64,000 nt of DNA from Arthrobacter bambusae (GCF_030812595.1 NZ_JAUSSZ010000001.1:664214-728213); one strand, 5' to 3'. Counted from the stretch's first letter, positions 41,519-52,661 are shown. The notes: a model not told the origin generated them from the letters alone. Translations and numbers: made by a program.

Positions 41519-42328
41519 TCAGGCCTCCCGTCCGGCAACTGCGCGCGATTCAACGATAGATCCCGCTATCGCGGCCAACTCCCGCTCCGGCACCCGCCGG
41601 GCACCGGCGCGGTTGACGGTGTAAATCACCGGCCATAGCTGCCGGACGGGGTCCGGACCGCCGGTGGCAGAGTCGTCGTCGGCGGCGTCGTAGAGGGCTT
41701 CCACCGCGACCGCGACAGCTTCGTCTTCGGTGAGGTTCGGCCGCCACAGTTTTTTCAGGGCGCCGCGGGCGAAGACGGAACCGGAGCCGACCGAATGGTG
41801 CTCCAATTCCTCGTATCGTCCGCCGGTGACATCGTAAGAGAAGAGCCGTCCCACGCCGGCGGTTTGGTCGAAGCCCGCGAAGAGCGGGATCACCGCGAGC
41901 CCTTGCATGGCCATCGGCAGGTTTCCCCTGATCATGGCGCCGAGCCGGTTGGCTTTGCCGTCCAGGCTCAGCCGGGTGCCTTCGATCTTTTCATAGTGTT
42001 CGAGTTCCACTTGGAACAATCGTGTGATGTCGATCGCAAGGCCTGCTGTGCCTGCAATTCCCATGACGGAGTATTCGTCGGCCGGGAAGACCTTCTCGAT
42101 GTGCCTGCTGGCGATCACATTGCCCATGGTGGCACGCCGGTCCCCCGCCATCAGCACGCCGCCGGGGTAGCTCAGGGCGACGATTGTTGTGGCATGGGGG
42201 GCCGGGGGAATCTGTCCCGCGGGCAGCGCTTGAGTAAAGGGAAGGAGTTCAGGCCGGGAGCGTTGCAGATGCTCTATGAACGAAGACGTTGCTTGGGTGG
42301 CCACGTGGCCGGCTGATGGATCCTGCAT
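41519..42328 (-). CDS. prcB: Proteasome beta subunit
   Basis: 269 residues. A 46-residue propeptide ends HA, and autocleavage exposes Thr47 ([20 protein letters not shown]), the N-terminal nucleophile; Asp and Lys partners lie in the same segment (GDRRAT) and SVGSGSVFA. Active protease of the 20S core. Pup gene lies 78 bases upstream. Confidence 0.96.
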   Translation of the reverse strand: MQDPSAGHVATQATSSFIEHLQRSRPELLPFTQALPAGQIPPAPHATTIVALSYPGGVLMAGDRRATMGNVIASRHIEKVFPADEYSVMGIAGTAGLAIDITRLFQVELEHYEKIEGTRLSLDGKANRLGAMIRGNLPMAMQGLAVIPLFAGFDQTAGVGRLFSYDVTGGRYEELEHHSVGSGSVFARGALKKLWRPNLTEDEAVAVAVEALYDAADDDSATGGPDPVRQLWPVIYTVNRAGARRVPERELAAIAGSIVESRAVAGREA

Positions 42329-42406
42329 TGCTGCGCTCCTTCGACTCTGACATCCGATGCCCGGCGGCCTCGCGCCGGCCGGGCCCTTGGCTTTGCTGGC
42401 GGCTGG

Positions 42407-42610
42407 TTACTGGCCGCCCTTTTGCACAAATGCCCGGACGAATTCCTCGGCGTTCGATTCAAGTACACCGTCGATCTCGTCGAGGAGATCGTCTACGCCC
42501 TGCGTGGCGACCGAGGCCTGGGCCTCTGGCGCTGCGGGCGGCGCCTCGGGGGCGTCGGCCTCTGACTCGACGTCCCGCGACTGCGGTTGCTGCTGCTCCT
42601 GAGCTGCCAT
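42407..42610 (-). CDS. pup: Prokaryotic ubiquitin-like protein Pup
   Basis: 67 residues from ATG 42608-42610, preceded by GGAGAAGGAA. Disordered N-terminus, helix DDLLDEIDGVLESNAEEFV and C-terminal KGGQ. The end Gln must be deamidated to Glu by Dop before ligation. Longer upstream starts add non-Pup sequence and are rejected. Confidence 0.96.
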   Translation of the reverse strand: MAAQEQQQPQSRDVESEADAPEAPPAAPEAQASVATQGVDDLLDEIDGVLESNAEEFVRAFVQKGGQ

Positions 42611-42732
42611 TTCCTTCTCCATTCTGTCCATCCCCGGCAACGGGGACTTCCTGTAATGCCATACTGCCACGGGGAGGGCCGCGATGCTGCGGTTTTAAGG
42701 ACCCGTTTGGCGGCCTTTGGCCGGCCGCCCGT

Positions 42733-44349
42733 TCAGGCGGGCGGGGCCGGGTCCAAGCCGAGCAATTCACGCAGGAATGCACCCGCGGTTGCGTGTTTCC
42801 GAAACAACGGACCGGTGAGTGCTTCAGTGCCGCGGAGGGGTTCCCTGGTGGGCACGCGTTGGAGCTTTCCGATGCCGGGAACGTCGAAGATGACCGAATC
42901 CCAGCTGGCGCCGACCACGTCCTTGCCAAAGCTCGAAACACACTTCCCGCGGAAGTATGCGCGCGTGTCCGTCGGCGGTTCGACAACCGCGCGACTGATC
43001 GTGGCGTCGTCGACGATCCTCTGCATGCGATCGCGGGAAAGCATGCGGTAATACAAGCCTTTCTCCGGCCTCACATCGGACCATTGCAAATCGACGAGCC
43101 CCAGGCGGGCGTCGTTCCATTCGAGGCCGTCACGGTTCCGATAGCCATCAAGCAGTGACATCTTGGCCAGCCATTCGACAGACGACGCGGCACCCGCCGG
43201 GTTGTTCCCCAGGAGTCCCAGCGTCGACTCCCACCGTTCCAGGACGTCCCGGGTGTGGCCATCTCCAGTGAAGGAGTCGGACACCCCGGTCTCCTGGGCA
43301 AGTTTGGCCGCTGCCTCGTAGTACATCCACTGGATATCCAGCGCTGTCACGCGCCGTCCGTCGAGAAGCCTGACGGTAGCAGTCAGGGAGGTGTCGTGGC
43401 TGATTGCCTGTAACCCGGCCACGGGTTCATGGACCTCGATTTTCGGAGCCTGGCCGGCTTCGATAAGGCTCAGGACCAATGCCGTCGTGCCGAACTTCAA
43501 GTAGTTCGACACTTGGCTCAGGTTGGCGTCGCCGATGATGACATGCAGGCGCCGATATTTGTCCGCAGTGGCATGCGGTTCGTCCCGGGTATTGATGATC
43601 GGACGCCTGATGGTGGTTTCCAGCCCCACCTCGGCTTCGAAGAAATCCGCCCGCTGACTGATCTGGAATCCGGAGATTGAACCGTCCTGGCCCGTGCCGA
43701 GCCGCCCGGCACCGCAGATGACCTGGCGGGTGACGAAGAAGGGCGTCAAGCCGCGGACGATGTCCCCGAAAGGCACCGAGCGCGGCATGAGGTAGTTCTC
43801 ATGCGAACCGTAGGACACCGATTTGTTGTCCGTGTTGTTCTTGTAGAGATTGATGGCCGGCAGATCGGGATCTGCGGCTACTTTCCGAACCGTGGCCAGG
43901 GCGACGAGGTCGCCGGCGGCGTCCCACGCAACGATGTCGCGGGGATTCGTCACCTCGGGGCTCGAATATTCCGGATGGGCGTGGTCGACGTACAGGCGGG
44001 CACCGTTGCCGAGGACCATGTTCATCAGCAGCGATCCGGATTCGTCGCTGCCGTCGGCTTCCAGCTCCTGGCGCCCGTACGCCAAGGCGACTGCTTCGGC
44101 GTCGAGCACGGGGGGCCTGTCGGTCAGCTGGCTCGGGTCGGCGGCACTGCGCTCGACTGTCCACCCGCGTGCGTCGTGCAGGGGTTCTTCGTCCGTATAG
44201 TCCCAGCGGGTCTCGGCGCCACCGGCCGCCCGCTGCCGCGTCAGGTTGGCGTAGGCCTGGATGATCCGCGCGGACATCATCGTGGCGTTGGCGCCCGGCG
44301 CGGAGGGCGCGTGGATTCCGTATTCAGTTTCCGAACCCATGACCCGCAT
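42733..44349 (-). CDS. dop: Pup deamidase/depupylase Dop
   Basis: 538 residues from ATG 44347-44349 (MRVMGSETEYGIHA), the normal family start; a GTG at 44401-44403 that overlaps the arc stop is an alternative giving 18 extra residues. Carries the Dop loop (about residues 40-100), LYVDHAHPEYSSPEV with Asp122, and [17 protein letters not shown]. Converts Pup-Gln to Pup-Glu and removes Pup from substrates. Located between arc and pup. Confidence 0.93.
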   Translation of the reverse strand: MRVMGSETEYGIHAPSAPGANATMMSARIIQAYANLTRQRAAGGAETRWDYTDEEPLHDARGWTVERSAADPSQLTDRPPVLDAEAVALAYGRQELEADGSDESGSLLMNMVLGNGARLYVDHAHPEYSSPEVTNPRDIVAWDAAGDLVALATVRKVAADPDLPAINLYKNNTDNKSVSYGSHENYLMPRSVPFGDIVRGLTPFFVTRQVICGAGRLGTGQDGSISGFQISQRADFFEAEVGLETTIRRPIINTRDEPHATADKYRRLHVIIGDANLSQVSNYLKFGTTALVLSLIEAGQAPKIEVHEPVAGLQAISHDTSLTATVRLLDGRRVTALDIQWMYYEAAAKLAQETGVSDSFTGDGHTRDVLERWESTLGLLGNNPAGAASSVEWLAKMSLLDGYRNRDGLEWNDARLGLVDLQWSDVRPEKGLYYRMLSRDRMQRIVDDATISRAVVEPPTDTRAYFRGKCVSSFGKDVVGASWDSVIFDVPGIGKLQRVPTREPLRGTEALTGPLFRKHATAGAFLRELLGLDPAPPA

Positions 44350-44399
44350 GGCCCCGCCCACGGGAAGCTTCTCCGAAGGCAGGCCTTCCGGCCGGGCCG

Positions 44400-46214
44400 T
44401 CACAGGTACTGGCCGGTATTGGGAGTCGTTTCGATCGACTTCCCGGGCTCCTGGCCGGCCTTGCCCTGGACGATTGTGCGGATGTAGGTGATGCGTTCGC
44501 CCTTCTTGCCTGAGATGCGTGCCCAGTCATCCGGGTTGGTGGTGTTCGGCATGTCCTCGTGTTCGCGGAATTCGTCGACGACGGCGCGCAGGAAGTGGTC
44601 GATCCGCAGGCCTTTCTGGTGGGTCAGCAGAAGATCCTTGATGGCGTACTTCTTGGCCCTGTCCACCACGTTCTGCACGACTGCCCCGGAATTGAAGTCC
44701 TTGAAGTAGAGCATCTCCGTATCGCCGTTGGCGTAGGTGACCTCGAGGTACTCGTTGGATTTCTCCGTCGAATACATCGCTTCCACTGTGCGCTGGATCA
44801 TGGCGTCGACGGTGGCCTGGACGTCGCCGCCATGCTCTGCCAGATCCGTTGCGTGGAAGGGAAGGTCGGTGGTGATGTACTTGGCGAAAATGTCGGCGGC
44901 CGCTTCGGCGTCGGGCCGCTGGATCTTGACCTTCACGTCCAGCCTGCCGGGTCGAAGAATGGCCGGATCGATCATGTCTTCACGGTTCGAAGCGCCGATC
45001 ACGATGACGTTGTCCAGCCGTTCGACGCCGTCGATCTCGCTCAGGAGCTGCGGAACGATGGTTGTCTCGACGTCGGAAGAGACACCTGTGCCGCGGGTGC
45101 GGAACAGGGAGTCCATCTCGTCGAAGAACACCACCACAGGGCTGCCATCCGAAGCCTTCTCCCGGGCGCGCGCAAAGATCAGGCGGATGTGCCGCTCTGT
45201 TTCGCCGACGTACTTGTCAAGGAGTTCAGGTCCCTTGATGTTCAGGAAGTAGCTCTTCAGGTCCAGGTTGCCGGCCCGTTCGGAGGCGCGGGCGGCAAGC
45301 GAGTTGGCAACGGCCTTCGCGATCAGCGTCTTTCCGCAACCCGGAGGCCCGTAAAGCAGGATGCCCTTGGGTGCTTTGAGCCCGTGTTCGCGGTACAGGT
45401 CCGGGTGCAGGAACGGCAGTTCAACCGCGTCGCGGATCTGTTCGATTTGCGGGCCCAAGCCGCCGATGTCCTCGTAGGTAATGTCCGGGACTTCCTCAAG
45501 GACAAGGTTTTCGACCTCTGCCCGGGGCACTTTCTCCAGGGCGTAGCCCGTGCGGGAATCGAGCGACAAAGCATCGCCGACGCGCAGGTGGACTTTCTGC
45601 AGGGCGCCGGAAAGCCTGACGACCCGCTCTTCATCCGCCCGGCCCACCACCAGGGCGCGGTCCGCGCCAAGCATTTCCTTGAGCGTGACGAGTTCACCTG
45701 CCCGTTCATAGCCCAGTCCGGTCACCACGAGCAAGGCCTCATTCAGGAGGACTTCCTGTCCAACGGCCAGCTGGTTGATGTTCACGAGCGGGCTGACACC
45801 CACGCGCATCTTGCGGCCGGCATTGAAGATGTCAACCGACTCCTCTGTGGCCGCCTGGCCGGTGCTTCCTGCCGTGGGCTGGCGCCTGGGATTGATCTGC
45901 AGGATGGTCCCGAAGCTGTACGGCGGCTGGCCGTCCTGCTCGAGTGCGCCTTTGAGCCGCAGGATTTCGGCCTTCGCCGTTTCCAGCATGGTCACGAGCT
46001 TGGTGTTGTTCTGGGTTGCGGCGGCAAGCTGGCGGTCGATGTGGCGCAGTTTGTCTCGAAGGATGTTTATCTGGCGTTCGGCGACAGTGAGTTCCCCGGA
46101 GTCGTCAACCGGTTGGATTGCCCCACCCCCGCGTCCCGCTTTTCCCTCAGTCACAGCCTTGTTCGTTGGCTCCTCCGGCGTTGTTCGCCCGAAGTCATTG
46201 TTCGACGTATCCAC
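44400..46214 (-). CDS. arc: Proteasome-activating AAA ATPase Arc (Mpa)
   Basis: 604 residues. Coiled coil at about 42-95 that captures Pup, two OB folds, and an AAA module: Walker A GPPGCGKT (289-296), Walker [11 protein letters not shown] (360-369), sensor/arginine finger at [10 protein letters not shown]-terminal QYL with penultimate Tyr inserts in the proteasome alpha ring. It unfolds pupylated proteins and feeds them to PrcBA. Confidence 0.95.
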   Translation of the reverse strand: MDTSNNDFGRTTPEEPTNKAVTEGKAGRGGGAIQPVDDSGELTVAERQINILRDKLRHIDRQLAAATQNNTKLVTMLETAKAEILRLKGALEQDGQPPYSFGTILQINPRRQPTAGSTGQAATEESVDIFNAGRKMRVGVSPLVNINQLAVGQEVLLNEALLVVTGLGYERAGELVTLKEMLGADRALVVGRADEERVVRLSGALQKVHLRVGDALSLDSRTGYALEKVPRAEVENLVLEEVPDITYEDIGGLGPQIEQIRDAVELPFLHPDLYREHGLKAPKGILLYGPPGCGKTLIAKAVANSLAARASERAGNLDLKSYFLNIKGPELLDKYVGETERHIRLIFARAREKASDGSPVVVFFDEMDSLFRTRGTGVSSDVETTIVPQLLSEIDGVERLDNVIVIGASNREDMIDPAILRPGRLDVKVKIQRPDAEAAADIFAKYITTDLPFHATDLAEHGGDVQATVDAMIQRTVEAMYSTEKSNEYLEVTYANGDTEMLYFKDFNSGAVVQNVVDRAKKYAIKDLLLTHQKGLRIDHFLRAVVDEFREHEDMPNTTNPDDWARISGKKGERITYIRTIVQGKAGQEPGKSIETTPNTGQYL

Positions 46215-46315
46215 GAAGCATCAGCTCCTTCCCGCTTTCTATAAATAGACCTTAGCCCTCAAAAGCGTCGGGAAACCTGTGACATCCGGAATGCGGACCA
46301 GTTTGTGATCTTTCC

Positions 46316-47368
46316 CTAGGGAGCCGGTGAGGGGTCGTCCTTGACGTTGGTGCCGGCAATCGCATCCCGTGCCGCCCGCCGCAGTTTCTTGTCCGAAACT
46401 GCACGCTCTCCCACGGCTCCCGGTGTCCAGGCGTTCAGGTCCTCTTCGCTGAACTCGGTTTTCGACGGGCGGCGCTTCACCGAAATGCCCGTCACGCCGT
46501 CCGCGAGGCGACGGGTGACCAAGAGGAAGCCGGTGTGGGCCACCATGCGGTGGTCTGGACGGACGGCAAGGCCCTCCAGGTGCCAGCCACGGACCATGGA
46601 TTCCCACGCGTCCGGTTCCGTGAACCGGCCGTCCGCCCGGATGGCCTCCGCGGTACGGGAGAGCTGGGTCACGGTGGCCACATAGTTGATCCATACGCCG
46701 CCGGGTGCCAAAACGGTGGCTACGGCGTCGAGGCATTCCCAGGGGGCGAGCATGTCCAGCACTACGCGGTCCACGGACCCGGGCTCTTCGCTGCGGACAA
46801 CTTCCTCCTGGAAGTCTCCCAGCGAGATCTTCCAGGCGGGGTGCGGACCGCCGAAAATGGTTTCCACGTTGCCGCGGGCGATGTCGGCGAATTCTTCCCG
46901 ACGCTCGAAAGAGTGCAGGTAGCCGCCGTCGCCCACTGCGCGAAGCAGGGAGATCGAAAGAGCGCCGGAACCGACGCCGGCTTCAACTACCCGGGCACCC
47001 GGGAAGATATCGGCCATGGTGACGATCTGGCCGGCATCCTTGGGGTACACCACTGCCGCACCCCGGGGCATGGACAACACGAAGTCCGAGAGCAACGGGC
47101 GGAGCGTCTGGTACTGCTGGCCGATGTTGTTGGCCACCACGGAACCGTCAACCTTGCCGATGATTTCGTCGTGGTTGAGGAAGCCGCGGTGCGTGTGGAA
47201 GGCGCCGCCTACCTCCAGGGTAATGGTGTTCATCCGGCCGCGTTCGTCCGTGAGTTGAACCCGCTCGCCCACACGGAACGGCCCTCGGCGCCGTGCCGCA
47301 CCAGTCGGCTGGGTGGCGGTTTCGGCGGCGCCGGTGGCCGTGTAGTTGGCGGCGGTTTCGCTGCTCAT
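46316..47368 (-). CDS. trmI: tRNA (adenine58-N1)-methyltransferase TrmI
   Basis: 350 residues from ATG 47366-47368 with AGGAGCGAGG upstream. The N-terminal beta domain includes GERVQLTDERGRMNTITLEV; the SAM fold has VYPKDAGQIVTMADIFPGAR and VVEAGVGSGALSISLL. Makes m1A58 in tRNAs. Upstream of arc as in other Actinobacteria (Rv2118c). The C-terminal ~90 residues beyond the fold are specific to this group. Confidence 0.92.
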   Translation of the reverse strand: MSSETAANYTATGAAETATQPTGAARRRGPFRVGERVQLTDERGRMNTITLEVGGAFHTHRGFLNHDEIIGKVDGSVVANNIGQQYQTLRPLLSDFVLSMPRGAAVVYPKDAGQIVTMADIFPGARVVEAGVGSGALSISLLRAVGDGGYLHSFERREEFADIARGNVETIFGGPHPAWKISLGDFQEEVVRSEEPGSVDRVVLDMLAPWECLDAVATVLAPGGVWINYVATVTQLSRTAEAIRADGRFTEPDAWESMVRGWHLEGLAVRPDHRMVAHTGFLLVTRRLADGVTGISVKRRPSKTEFSEEDLNAWTPGAVGERAVSDKKLRRAARDAIAGTNVKDDPSPAP

Positions 47369-47526
47369 GGGTGTTTCCTCGCTCCTGTACGGCTGGGCCG
47401 TCATTTGTTGCCGCTGTTATTGCTTGGTGATGCACAGTGCTATCCGGGTTATTTCAAGGCTATCCGGGGTACTTCAGTGCAGGCCTGGTCATTTCACGGC
47501 CGGCAGGTAACTCTACCGGGAAGGTC

Positions 47527-48693
47527 CTACGGGCGTGCGCTCCGTCGGGCTACTTTACCTGTTATGGCCGTCACTACGGCCTGCTGCCGCAGCAGACCTG
47601 TGACCGTGCCGACTTCATCCACGACCGCGTATTCGGCGCCGCTGAGTTGCGCTAAATACTGGATCAGTTCTTGGCCGCTGGAGGTCCACGGGACGTAGGC
47701 TCCTTCGGCGAGGGGGGTCGAGACTGCCGTTACCAGGGTTGTGGATACCTGGGAGGGCGGCACGGCAGCAGCGGCTGCCGGGTCGACAAGGCCCTGTGGC
47801 CGGCCATCCGGTCCGCAGATCACGACGGCGGGAGCGCCGTAGGGTGCAACCCGCAGCACGTCGGCGACGGTGGCCGAGTTCGGAATCCCGACGGCGGGTT
47901 CGGCCAAGGCGGCGGCACTCACCGAGGGAAGGCGTCCGCGGAGCGTGGCCTGCTTGATCGCACCCGAAGCACCGATCCAGAGGAAGCTGCAGACAAGGAA
48001 CGTGATGAGCATCAGGGTGAGGTCCGGAGGGGTCCTGCTCAGAAGGGGTCGGACGACAAACCAAATGATAAGGACGATAACGATTACCCGTCCCACCCAG
48101 CCAGCCGCCACCGTCCCCTTTTCCTGGCTGCCTGTTGCTTTCCAAACGGCCGACTCCACCACGCGGCCTCCGTCAAGGGGAAGGCCCGGGAGCACATTGA
48201 AAATGCCGATCAGCAAGTTGGCCCAAACGAAGATGTTCGTCAAGGTCTCCGCCGCCCCGCTGAAGGCATGGGTCACTACCAGGGGCCACGCGGCCGCCGC
48301 CAGTACGAAGTTCGCGGCCGGCCCTGCCAAGGCGACAACCACCGAGCGGCCGGGGGACGCAATGAAGCCGCCGAACTGGGTATGGCCGCCCCAGAGATTC
48401 AACACGATCTTTTCAGTGGGCCAATTGAAGGCCTTGGCGCTCAAGGCGTGCGCGAGTTCATGGACGAGCACCGAGAGAGCCAGGAGCACGGCATAGGCAA
48501 AGGCAACGACGTACGCTCCGATTCCCAAGGAAGGATCCTGGTTGAGAAGTGCCGGGCCGTAGGCGATGACCGTGAACGCCGCGATGATGAACCAGGAGTA
48601 GGCAAGGTAGACGGGGATTCCCGCGATGCGGCCGAGCGGAATTCCGTCCTTGCTGCTGCGGGTGCTGTGGCCACCGCTTCGGGGGGCGCTCAC
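47527..48693 (-). CDS. Site-2 protease family M50 metalloprotease with CBS domain
   Basis: 388 residues. Four to six membrane helices, zinc motif VHELAHALSA (HExxH) in helix 2, second catalytic motif NVLPGLPLDGGRV. The C-terminal region (about 250-380: VGIPNSATVADVL... and QELIQYLAQL) is a CBS-pair-like domain. Related to mycobacterial Rip3. Cleaves membrane-bound regulators; substrate unknown. Overlaps by one base with the HAD gene in the same direction. Confidence 0.88.
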   Translation of the reverse strand: MSAPRSGGHSTRSSKDGIPLGRIAGIPVYLAYSWFIIAAFTVIAYGPALLNQDPSLGIGAYVVAFAYAVLLALSVLVHELAHALSAKAFNWPTEKIVLNLWGGHTQFGGFIASPGRSVVVALAGPAANFVLAAAAWPLVVTHAFSGAAETLTNIFVWANLLIGIFNVLPGLPLDGGRVVESAVWKATGSQEKGTVAAGWVGRVIVIVLIIWFVVRPLLSRTPPDLTLMLITFLVCSFLWIGASGAIKQATLRGRLPSVSAAALAEPAVGIPNSATVADVLRVAPYGAPAVVICGPDGRPQGLVDPAAAAAVPPSQVSTTLVTAVSTPLAEGAYVPWTSSGQELIQYLAQLSGAEYAVVDEVGTVTGLLRQQAVVTAITGKVARRSARP

Positions 48694-49446
48694 TTAGTTT
48701 GCCTGTCCAAGGGGCGCGGCCGGCATGTTGGCCAGGGCCCGCGCGGTAACAAGTGCTTCAAGGTCGGCGACACTCCGGCCCCGAAGCGTGTCCCAGGTGG
48801 CACGGCGGGGGTCCTCGGGCAGTGGCACCTGGTGCGGAATTCCGACCGTGACCACACCGGAGGCGATCGCGGACGCAACACCGGGGACGGAGTCCTCGAG
48901 GGCGACGCAGTGGTCCGCTGTCAGCTCGGGGTCAGTGTCCTGGAGACGCTCGACGGCGGCGAGGTAAGCCTCCGGGTGGGGTTTTCCTTGGCTGACGATG
49001 TCCCCGGTAATGAGGAACTCGAAGTAGGGCTCGGGGAGGCTGGCTACGACTTCACGGGCCATCGGGCCTTCGGACATCGTCACGAGGGCGCAACGGACGC
49101 CCGATTGATACAGCTCGTCAAGCAGTTCCTTGGCACCGGGCCGCCACGGTACCTCGACCCGGAGGCGGTCGATGACCCGGGCACTCAACGAGTCGACGAT
49201 CTCGCGCTTTTCCAGGTCGACTCCGGCCTTTTGGAGAATGCCGGCCGAGTGCATCAGCGACTGCCCTACAAGCTGCATGGCTTGTTCATGGCTCCACGTG
49301 CCTCCGTGGGACTCAACGAGCGCGCGTTCCGCAGCAATCCAGTACGGCTCTGTGTCCACCAGGGTGCCATCCATGTCCCATAGCGCGGCCTTGAGTTCGC
49401 CCCTGCGCTCGGCTCTGATAACGGGCTGGGTGGCTGAAGAAAGCAT
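48694..49446 (-). CDS. HAD-superfamily phosphatase/beta-phosphoglucomutase-like
   Basis: 250 residues. Motif I WDMDGTLVDTE (nucleophile Asp), cap with four helices, motif II LVTMSEGP, motif III Lys in SQGKPHPE, motif IV ALEDSVPGV. Hydrolyses small phosphoesters; exact substrate unknown. The stop lies just before the site-2 protease ATG, so they share a transcript. Confidence 0.85.
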   Translation of the reverse strand: MLSSATQPVIRAERRGELKAALWDMDGTLVDTEPYWIAAERALVESHGGTWSHEQAMQLVGQSLMHSAGILQKAGVDLEKREIVDSLSARVIDRLRVEVPWRPGAKELLDELYQSGVRCALVTMSEGPMAREVVASLPEPYFEFLITGDIVSQGKPHPEAYLAAVERLQDTDPELTADHCVALEDSVPGVASAIASGVVTVGIPHQVPLPEDPRRATWDTLRGRSVADLEALVTARALANMPAAPLGQAN

Positions 49447-49566
49447 GCCTAAAGTCTACGTGGAAGGAAGAAAGGCAATTGCCGCTTCTACGCCGGGGGC
49501 GAAGTATGGCCACGCCGGTCCCCCAACTCCATGCATCGGCGGCGGTGTTGGACGTAGGGTGAGTGG

Positions 49567-50472
49567 ATGAACAGTTTGGACGGAGCCCCTGACGGACAGG
49601 CCACGACACCCGAGCCTGAGCGCCTTCTCCAGCCTGTAGCCGAAGGCCAGCGCATCACCGTGATGCTTGCGGCTTTCGAAGGTTGGAACGACGCCGGTGA
49701 GGCGGCCAGCGATTCCCTTCACTACTTGAACAAGTTGTGGCAGGGAAAGAAAGTGGCATCGGTTGATGCCGACGACTATTACGACTTCCAGTTCACCAGG
49801 CCGACCGTGCGACGCACGGCAGCCGGGACGCGCAAGGTGAAATGGCCTTCCACGCGCCTGTACAAGGCCAGCATCCCGGACAGCAACATCGACGTCGTGT
49901 TTGTGCTCGGCACCGAGCCTTCCTACCGCTGGCGCGCCTACACGGCCGAGCTTTTGGTCCATGCCGAAACGCTTAACGTTGACTACGTTGTGCTGATCGG
50001 CGCGCTCTTGGCCGATGTTCCGCACAGCCGCCCGATCCCCGTTAGCGCCACCTCGGACGATGCCGGACTGCGGGAGCGATTGAACCTTGAGGCTTCGCAG
50101 TACGAGGGTCCGGTAGGCATAGTCGGCGTGCTCGCGGAATTCGCGATGCTCGCGGGGTTGCCTACGGTGTCGCTGTGGGCGGCCGTGCCGCACTATGTCG
50201 CGCAGCCGCCCTCCCCCAAGGCGCAACTGGCCATCTTGAACCGGATCGAGGATCTGCTCCAGGTGCCTCTGGACACCCACGCCCTCAACGAGGAGTCCGA
50301 AGCCTGGGAACGGGGAGTGGACGAACTGGCCACTGAAGACCCCGAAATCGCAGCTTACGTCCGGCAGCTCGAAGAGGCCAAGGACACCGCTGACCTGCCG
50401 GAGGCCAGCGGCGAATCCATCGCGCGCGAATTCGAGCGCTACCTCAAGCGCAGAGGCAAGGACAAGCCCTGA
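49567..50472 (+). CDS. PAC2-family protein
   Basis: 301 residues; the ATG has GGTGAGTGG upstream. PAC2 domain: MLAAFEGWNDAGEAASDSLH and VFVLGTEPSYRW, plus GILAEF-like VGVLAEFAMLAGLPTVSLWA. Eukaryotic PAC2 helps assemble the proteasome; the bacterial relative lies near proteasome genes here as in M. tuberculosis (Rv2125), but a role in assembly is unproven. Confidence 0.88.
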   Translation: MNSLDGAPDGQATTPEPERLLQPVAEGQRITVMLAAFEGWNDAGEAASDSLHYLNKLWQGKKVASVDADDYYDFQFTRPTVRRTAAGTRKVKWPSTRLYKASIPDSNIDVVFVLGTEPSYRWRAYTAELLVHAETLNVDYVVLIGALLADVPHSRPIPVSATSDDAGLRERLNLEASQYEGPVGIVGVLAEFAMLAGLPTVSLWAAVPHYVAQPPSPKAQLAILNRIEDLLQVPLDTHALNEESEAWERGVDELATEDPEIAAYVRQLEEAKDTADLPEASGESIAREFERYLKRRGKDKP

Positions 50473-50475
50473 CGG

Positions 50476-51771
50476 CTACAGTTCGACGCCGAGCAGTGCG
50501 TTGACCGCATCGCTCACCAGCGCTGAATCCAGCGTGCCGGGTTTCGCGTTCGAAGCGTTGCTGAGGGCCGCAGAGGCCCAGGCGTCGACGGCGGCGACCG
50601 CGCCGGGAGCATTGAGGTCGTTGGCCAGCTCGGCACGCATCCGGGTCAGCAATTCCGCGGCCGTTCCCTCGGGAGCGACGTCCAGGGCGGCCCGCCAGGT
50701 GCTGAGCCGTTCCTTGGCTTGCGCGAAACCTTCATCGGTCCAGGACCAATCCGAGCGGTAGTGGTGGGCCAGGATCGCCAAGCGGATCGCGGCAGGTTCT
50801 TCGCCGGCCGCGCGGAGCTTGGACACAAGGACCAGGTTGCCCTTGGATTTGCTCATCTTTTCGCCGTCCAGGCCCACCATTCCGGCGTGGGCATAGTGCT
50901 CCGCCAAAGGCACGCCGCTGAGCGAATACGCGTGTCCGGCGCCCATCTCGTGGTGCGGGAAGACGAGGTCCGATCCGCCGCCCTGCACAGTAAAGGGAGC
51001 CGGCAGGTATTTCTGGGCGATGACGGTGCATTCAATGTGCCAGCCGGGACGCCCGTCACCGAGGCTCGCACCGGGCCAGCTCGGCTCGTCGTCGCGGGCA
51101 ACCCGCCAGAGCAAAGGATCAAGGGGATTCCGCTTGCCGGACCGGCCGGGATCGCCACCGCGTTCGGCGAAAAGCTCCAGCATTTCCACTTCGCCGAGCC
51201 CCGAGATATCGCCGAGGGTCCAAGCGTCCGGCTTATCCGAAACTTTGCCGGCTGCCTCGACGTCGTAATAGACGTCGCCGTCGGGTTCGCCGCCGCTGCC
51301 GTGCACGCGATAGGCGAGCTCGTCCGCGATCAATTTCTCGATGGCCGGGACAATCATCGGGATCGCTTCGACGGCCCCGATGTAATGATTCGGAGCCAGC
51401 ACATTGAGGGCGTCCATATCGGTCTGGAAAAGCTCAATCTGGCTCGCCGCCAACTTGCGCCAATCAACGCCGGTGGCGGTGGCGCGCTCCAGGAGGGGGT
51501 CGTCGACGTCCGTGACGTTCTGGACATACGCAACCCGCTGGCCGCTGTCCCGCCATGCCCGGTTGAGCAGGTCGAAGGCGACGTAGCTGGCCGCGTGGCC
51601 CATATGGGTGGCGTCGTAGGGCGTGATGCCGCAGACGTACATCGACTGCTCAGCGCGTGGCTCGAGCTCCACAAGGGCCCCGAGGGCGGTATCGAACAGC
51701 CTCAACGGGGGCATGCTGCCGGGTAGTTCAGGCACAGGGCGGGAGATCCACGATTTCACAGCCTCAACCAT
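50476..51771 (-). CDS. mshC: Cysteine--GlcN-Ins ligase (mycothiol biosynthesis)
   Basis: 431 residues from ATG 51769-51771. Cysteinyl-tRNA synthetase-like fold with HIGH-like THMGHA and KMSKS motif EKMSKSKGN; zinc-binding Cys in [11 protein letters not shown]. Lacks the tRNA-binding domain. It joins Cys to GlcN-inositol in the third step of mycothiol synthesis. Longer starts upstream are rejected since they overlap the uppP region without homology. Confidence 0.95.
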   Translation of the reverse strand: MVEAVKSWISRPVPELPGSMPPLRLFDTALGALVELEPRAEQSMYVCGITPYDATHMGHAASYVAFDLLNRAWRDSGQRVAYVQNVTDVDDPLLERATATGVDWRKLAASQIELFQTDMDALNVLAPNHYIGAVEAIPMIVPAIEKLIADELAYRVHGSGGEPDGDVYYDVEAAGKVSDKPDAWTLGDISGLGEVEMLELFAERGGDPGRSGKRNPLDPLLWRVARDDEPSWPGASLGDGRPGWHIECTVIAQKYLPAPFTVQGGGSDLVFPHHEMGAGHAYSLSGVPLAEHYAHAGMVGLDGEKMSKSKGNLVLVSKLRAAGEEPAAIRLAILAHHYRSDWSWTDEGFAQAKERLSTWRAALDVAPEGTAAELLTRMRAELANDLNAPGAVAAVDAWASAALSNASNAKPGTLDSALVSDAVNALLGVEL

Positions 51772-51775
51772 AGTG

Positions 51776-52609
51776 CTAGGCGCTGATGACATTGAAACCG
51801 AGCAATACATAAAGGGCGAGTCCAAGGAGGATGCGGTACCACACGAAGGCACGGTAGCTGTGGGTGGAAACGAATTTGAGGAACCAGCCAATGATCACGA
51901 AGCCCACAACGAAGGCGATGACCGTGGCCAGCGCTGTTTCGGGCAGGCCGAAGGGACCGGTGATTCCTTCCTTGGATACCACCTTGTACAGCTGGTACAG
52001 GCCGCTGCCAAAGACAGCGGGGATGGCGAGCAGGAACGAATACCGTGCGGCGGCTTCCCGCGTGTACCCCATCAGGAGGCCGGCGGTGATGGTTCCACCG
52101 GAGCGGGAGACGCCTGGGATGAGTGCCATGGCCTGGGCCAGCCCGTAGAGAATGCCGTGCTTGAACGTCAATTGGTTCAGCTCGCGTTCTTGCCGGCCAA
52201 CAGCGTCAGCCACCGCCAGGATCATGCCGAAAACAATCAGCATGGTGGCCACGATCCAGAGGCTGCGCAGCACGGATTCGATCTGGTCCTGGAAGAGCAG
52301 GCCAAGCACAATGATGGGCAGGCTTCCGAGGATGATCAGCCAACCCATCCGCGCGTCGGGGTCGCTCCTTGGGACCGTGCCGCGCAGCGACCCAAACCAA
52401 GCACGCACAATCCTGACGATGTCTCGCCAGAAGAAGACGATGACCGCCGTCTCGGTGCCCAGCTGCGTGATGGCCGTGAAAGCAGCGCCGGGATCCGCCG
52501 CATTAGGGAGGAATGAGCCGACAATTCGCAGGTGTGCGCTTGAAGAAATCGGAAGGAATTCCGTCAGGCCCTGCACGAGGCCAAGGAAGGCCGCTTCTAT
52601 CCAGTTCAC
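51776..52609 (-). CDS. uppP: Undecaprenyl-diphosphatase
   Basis: 277 residues with eight membrane helices. Motif [18 protein letters not shown] near the start and [13 protein letters not shown] later mark the UppP/BacA active site. Recycles undecaprenyl pyrophosphate for cell-wall synthesis, contributes to bacitracin resistance. Ends 4 bases before the mshC start. Confidence 0.95.
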   Translation of the reverse strand: MNWIEAAFLGLVQGLTEFLPISSSAHLRIVGSFLPNAADPGAAFTAITQLGTETAVIVFFWRDIVRIVRAWFGSLRGTVPRSDPDARMGWLIILGSLPIIVLGLLFQDQIESVLRSLWIVATMLIVFGMILAVADAVGRQERELNQLTFKHGILYGLAQAMALIPGVSRSGGTITAGLLMGYTREAAARYSFLLAIPAVFGSGLYQLYKVVSKEGITGPFGLPETALATVIAFVVGFVIIGWFLKFVSTHSYRAFVWYRILLGLALYVLLGFNVISA

Positions 52610-52661
52610 GTGAATAGACCCTACGTCATGATCTACGCGATATCCCCGTAAGCTATCAGCT

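Noticed and set aside
44559..46244. 561-codon open frame on the plus strand
   Set aside because: Antisense to arc, which has all AAA motifs in the right order.
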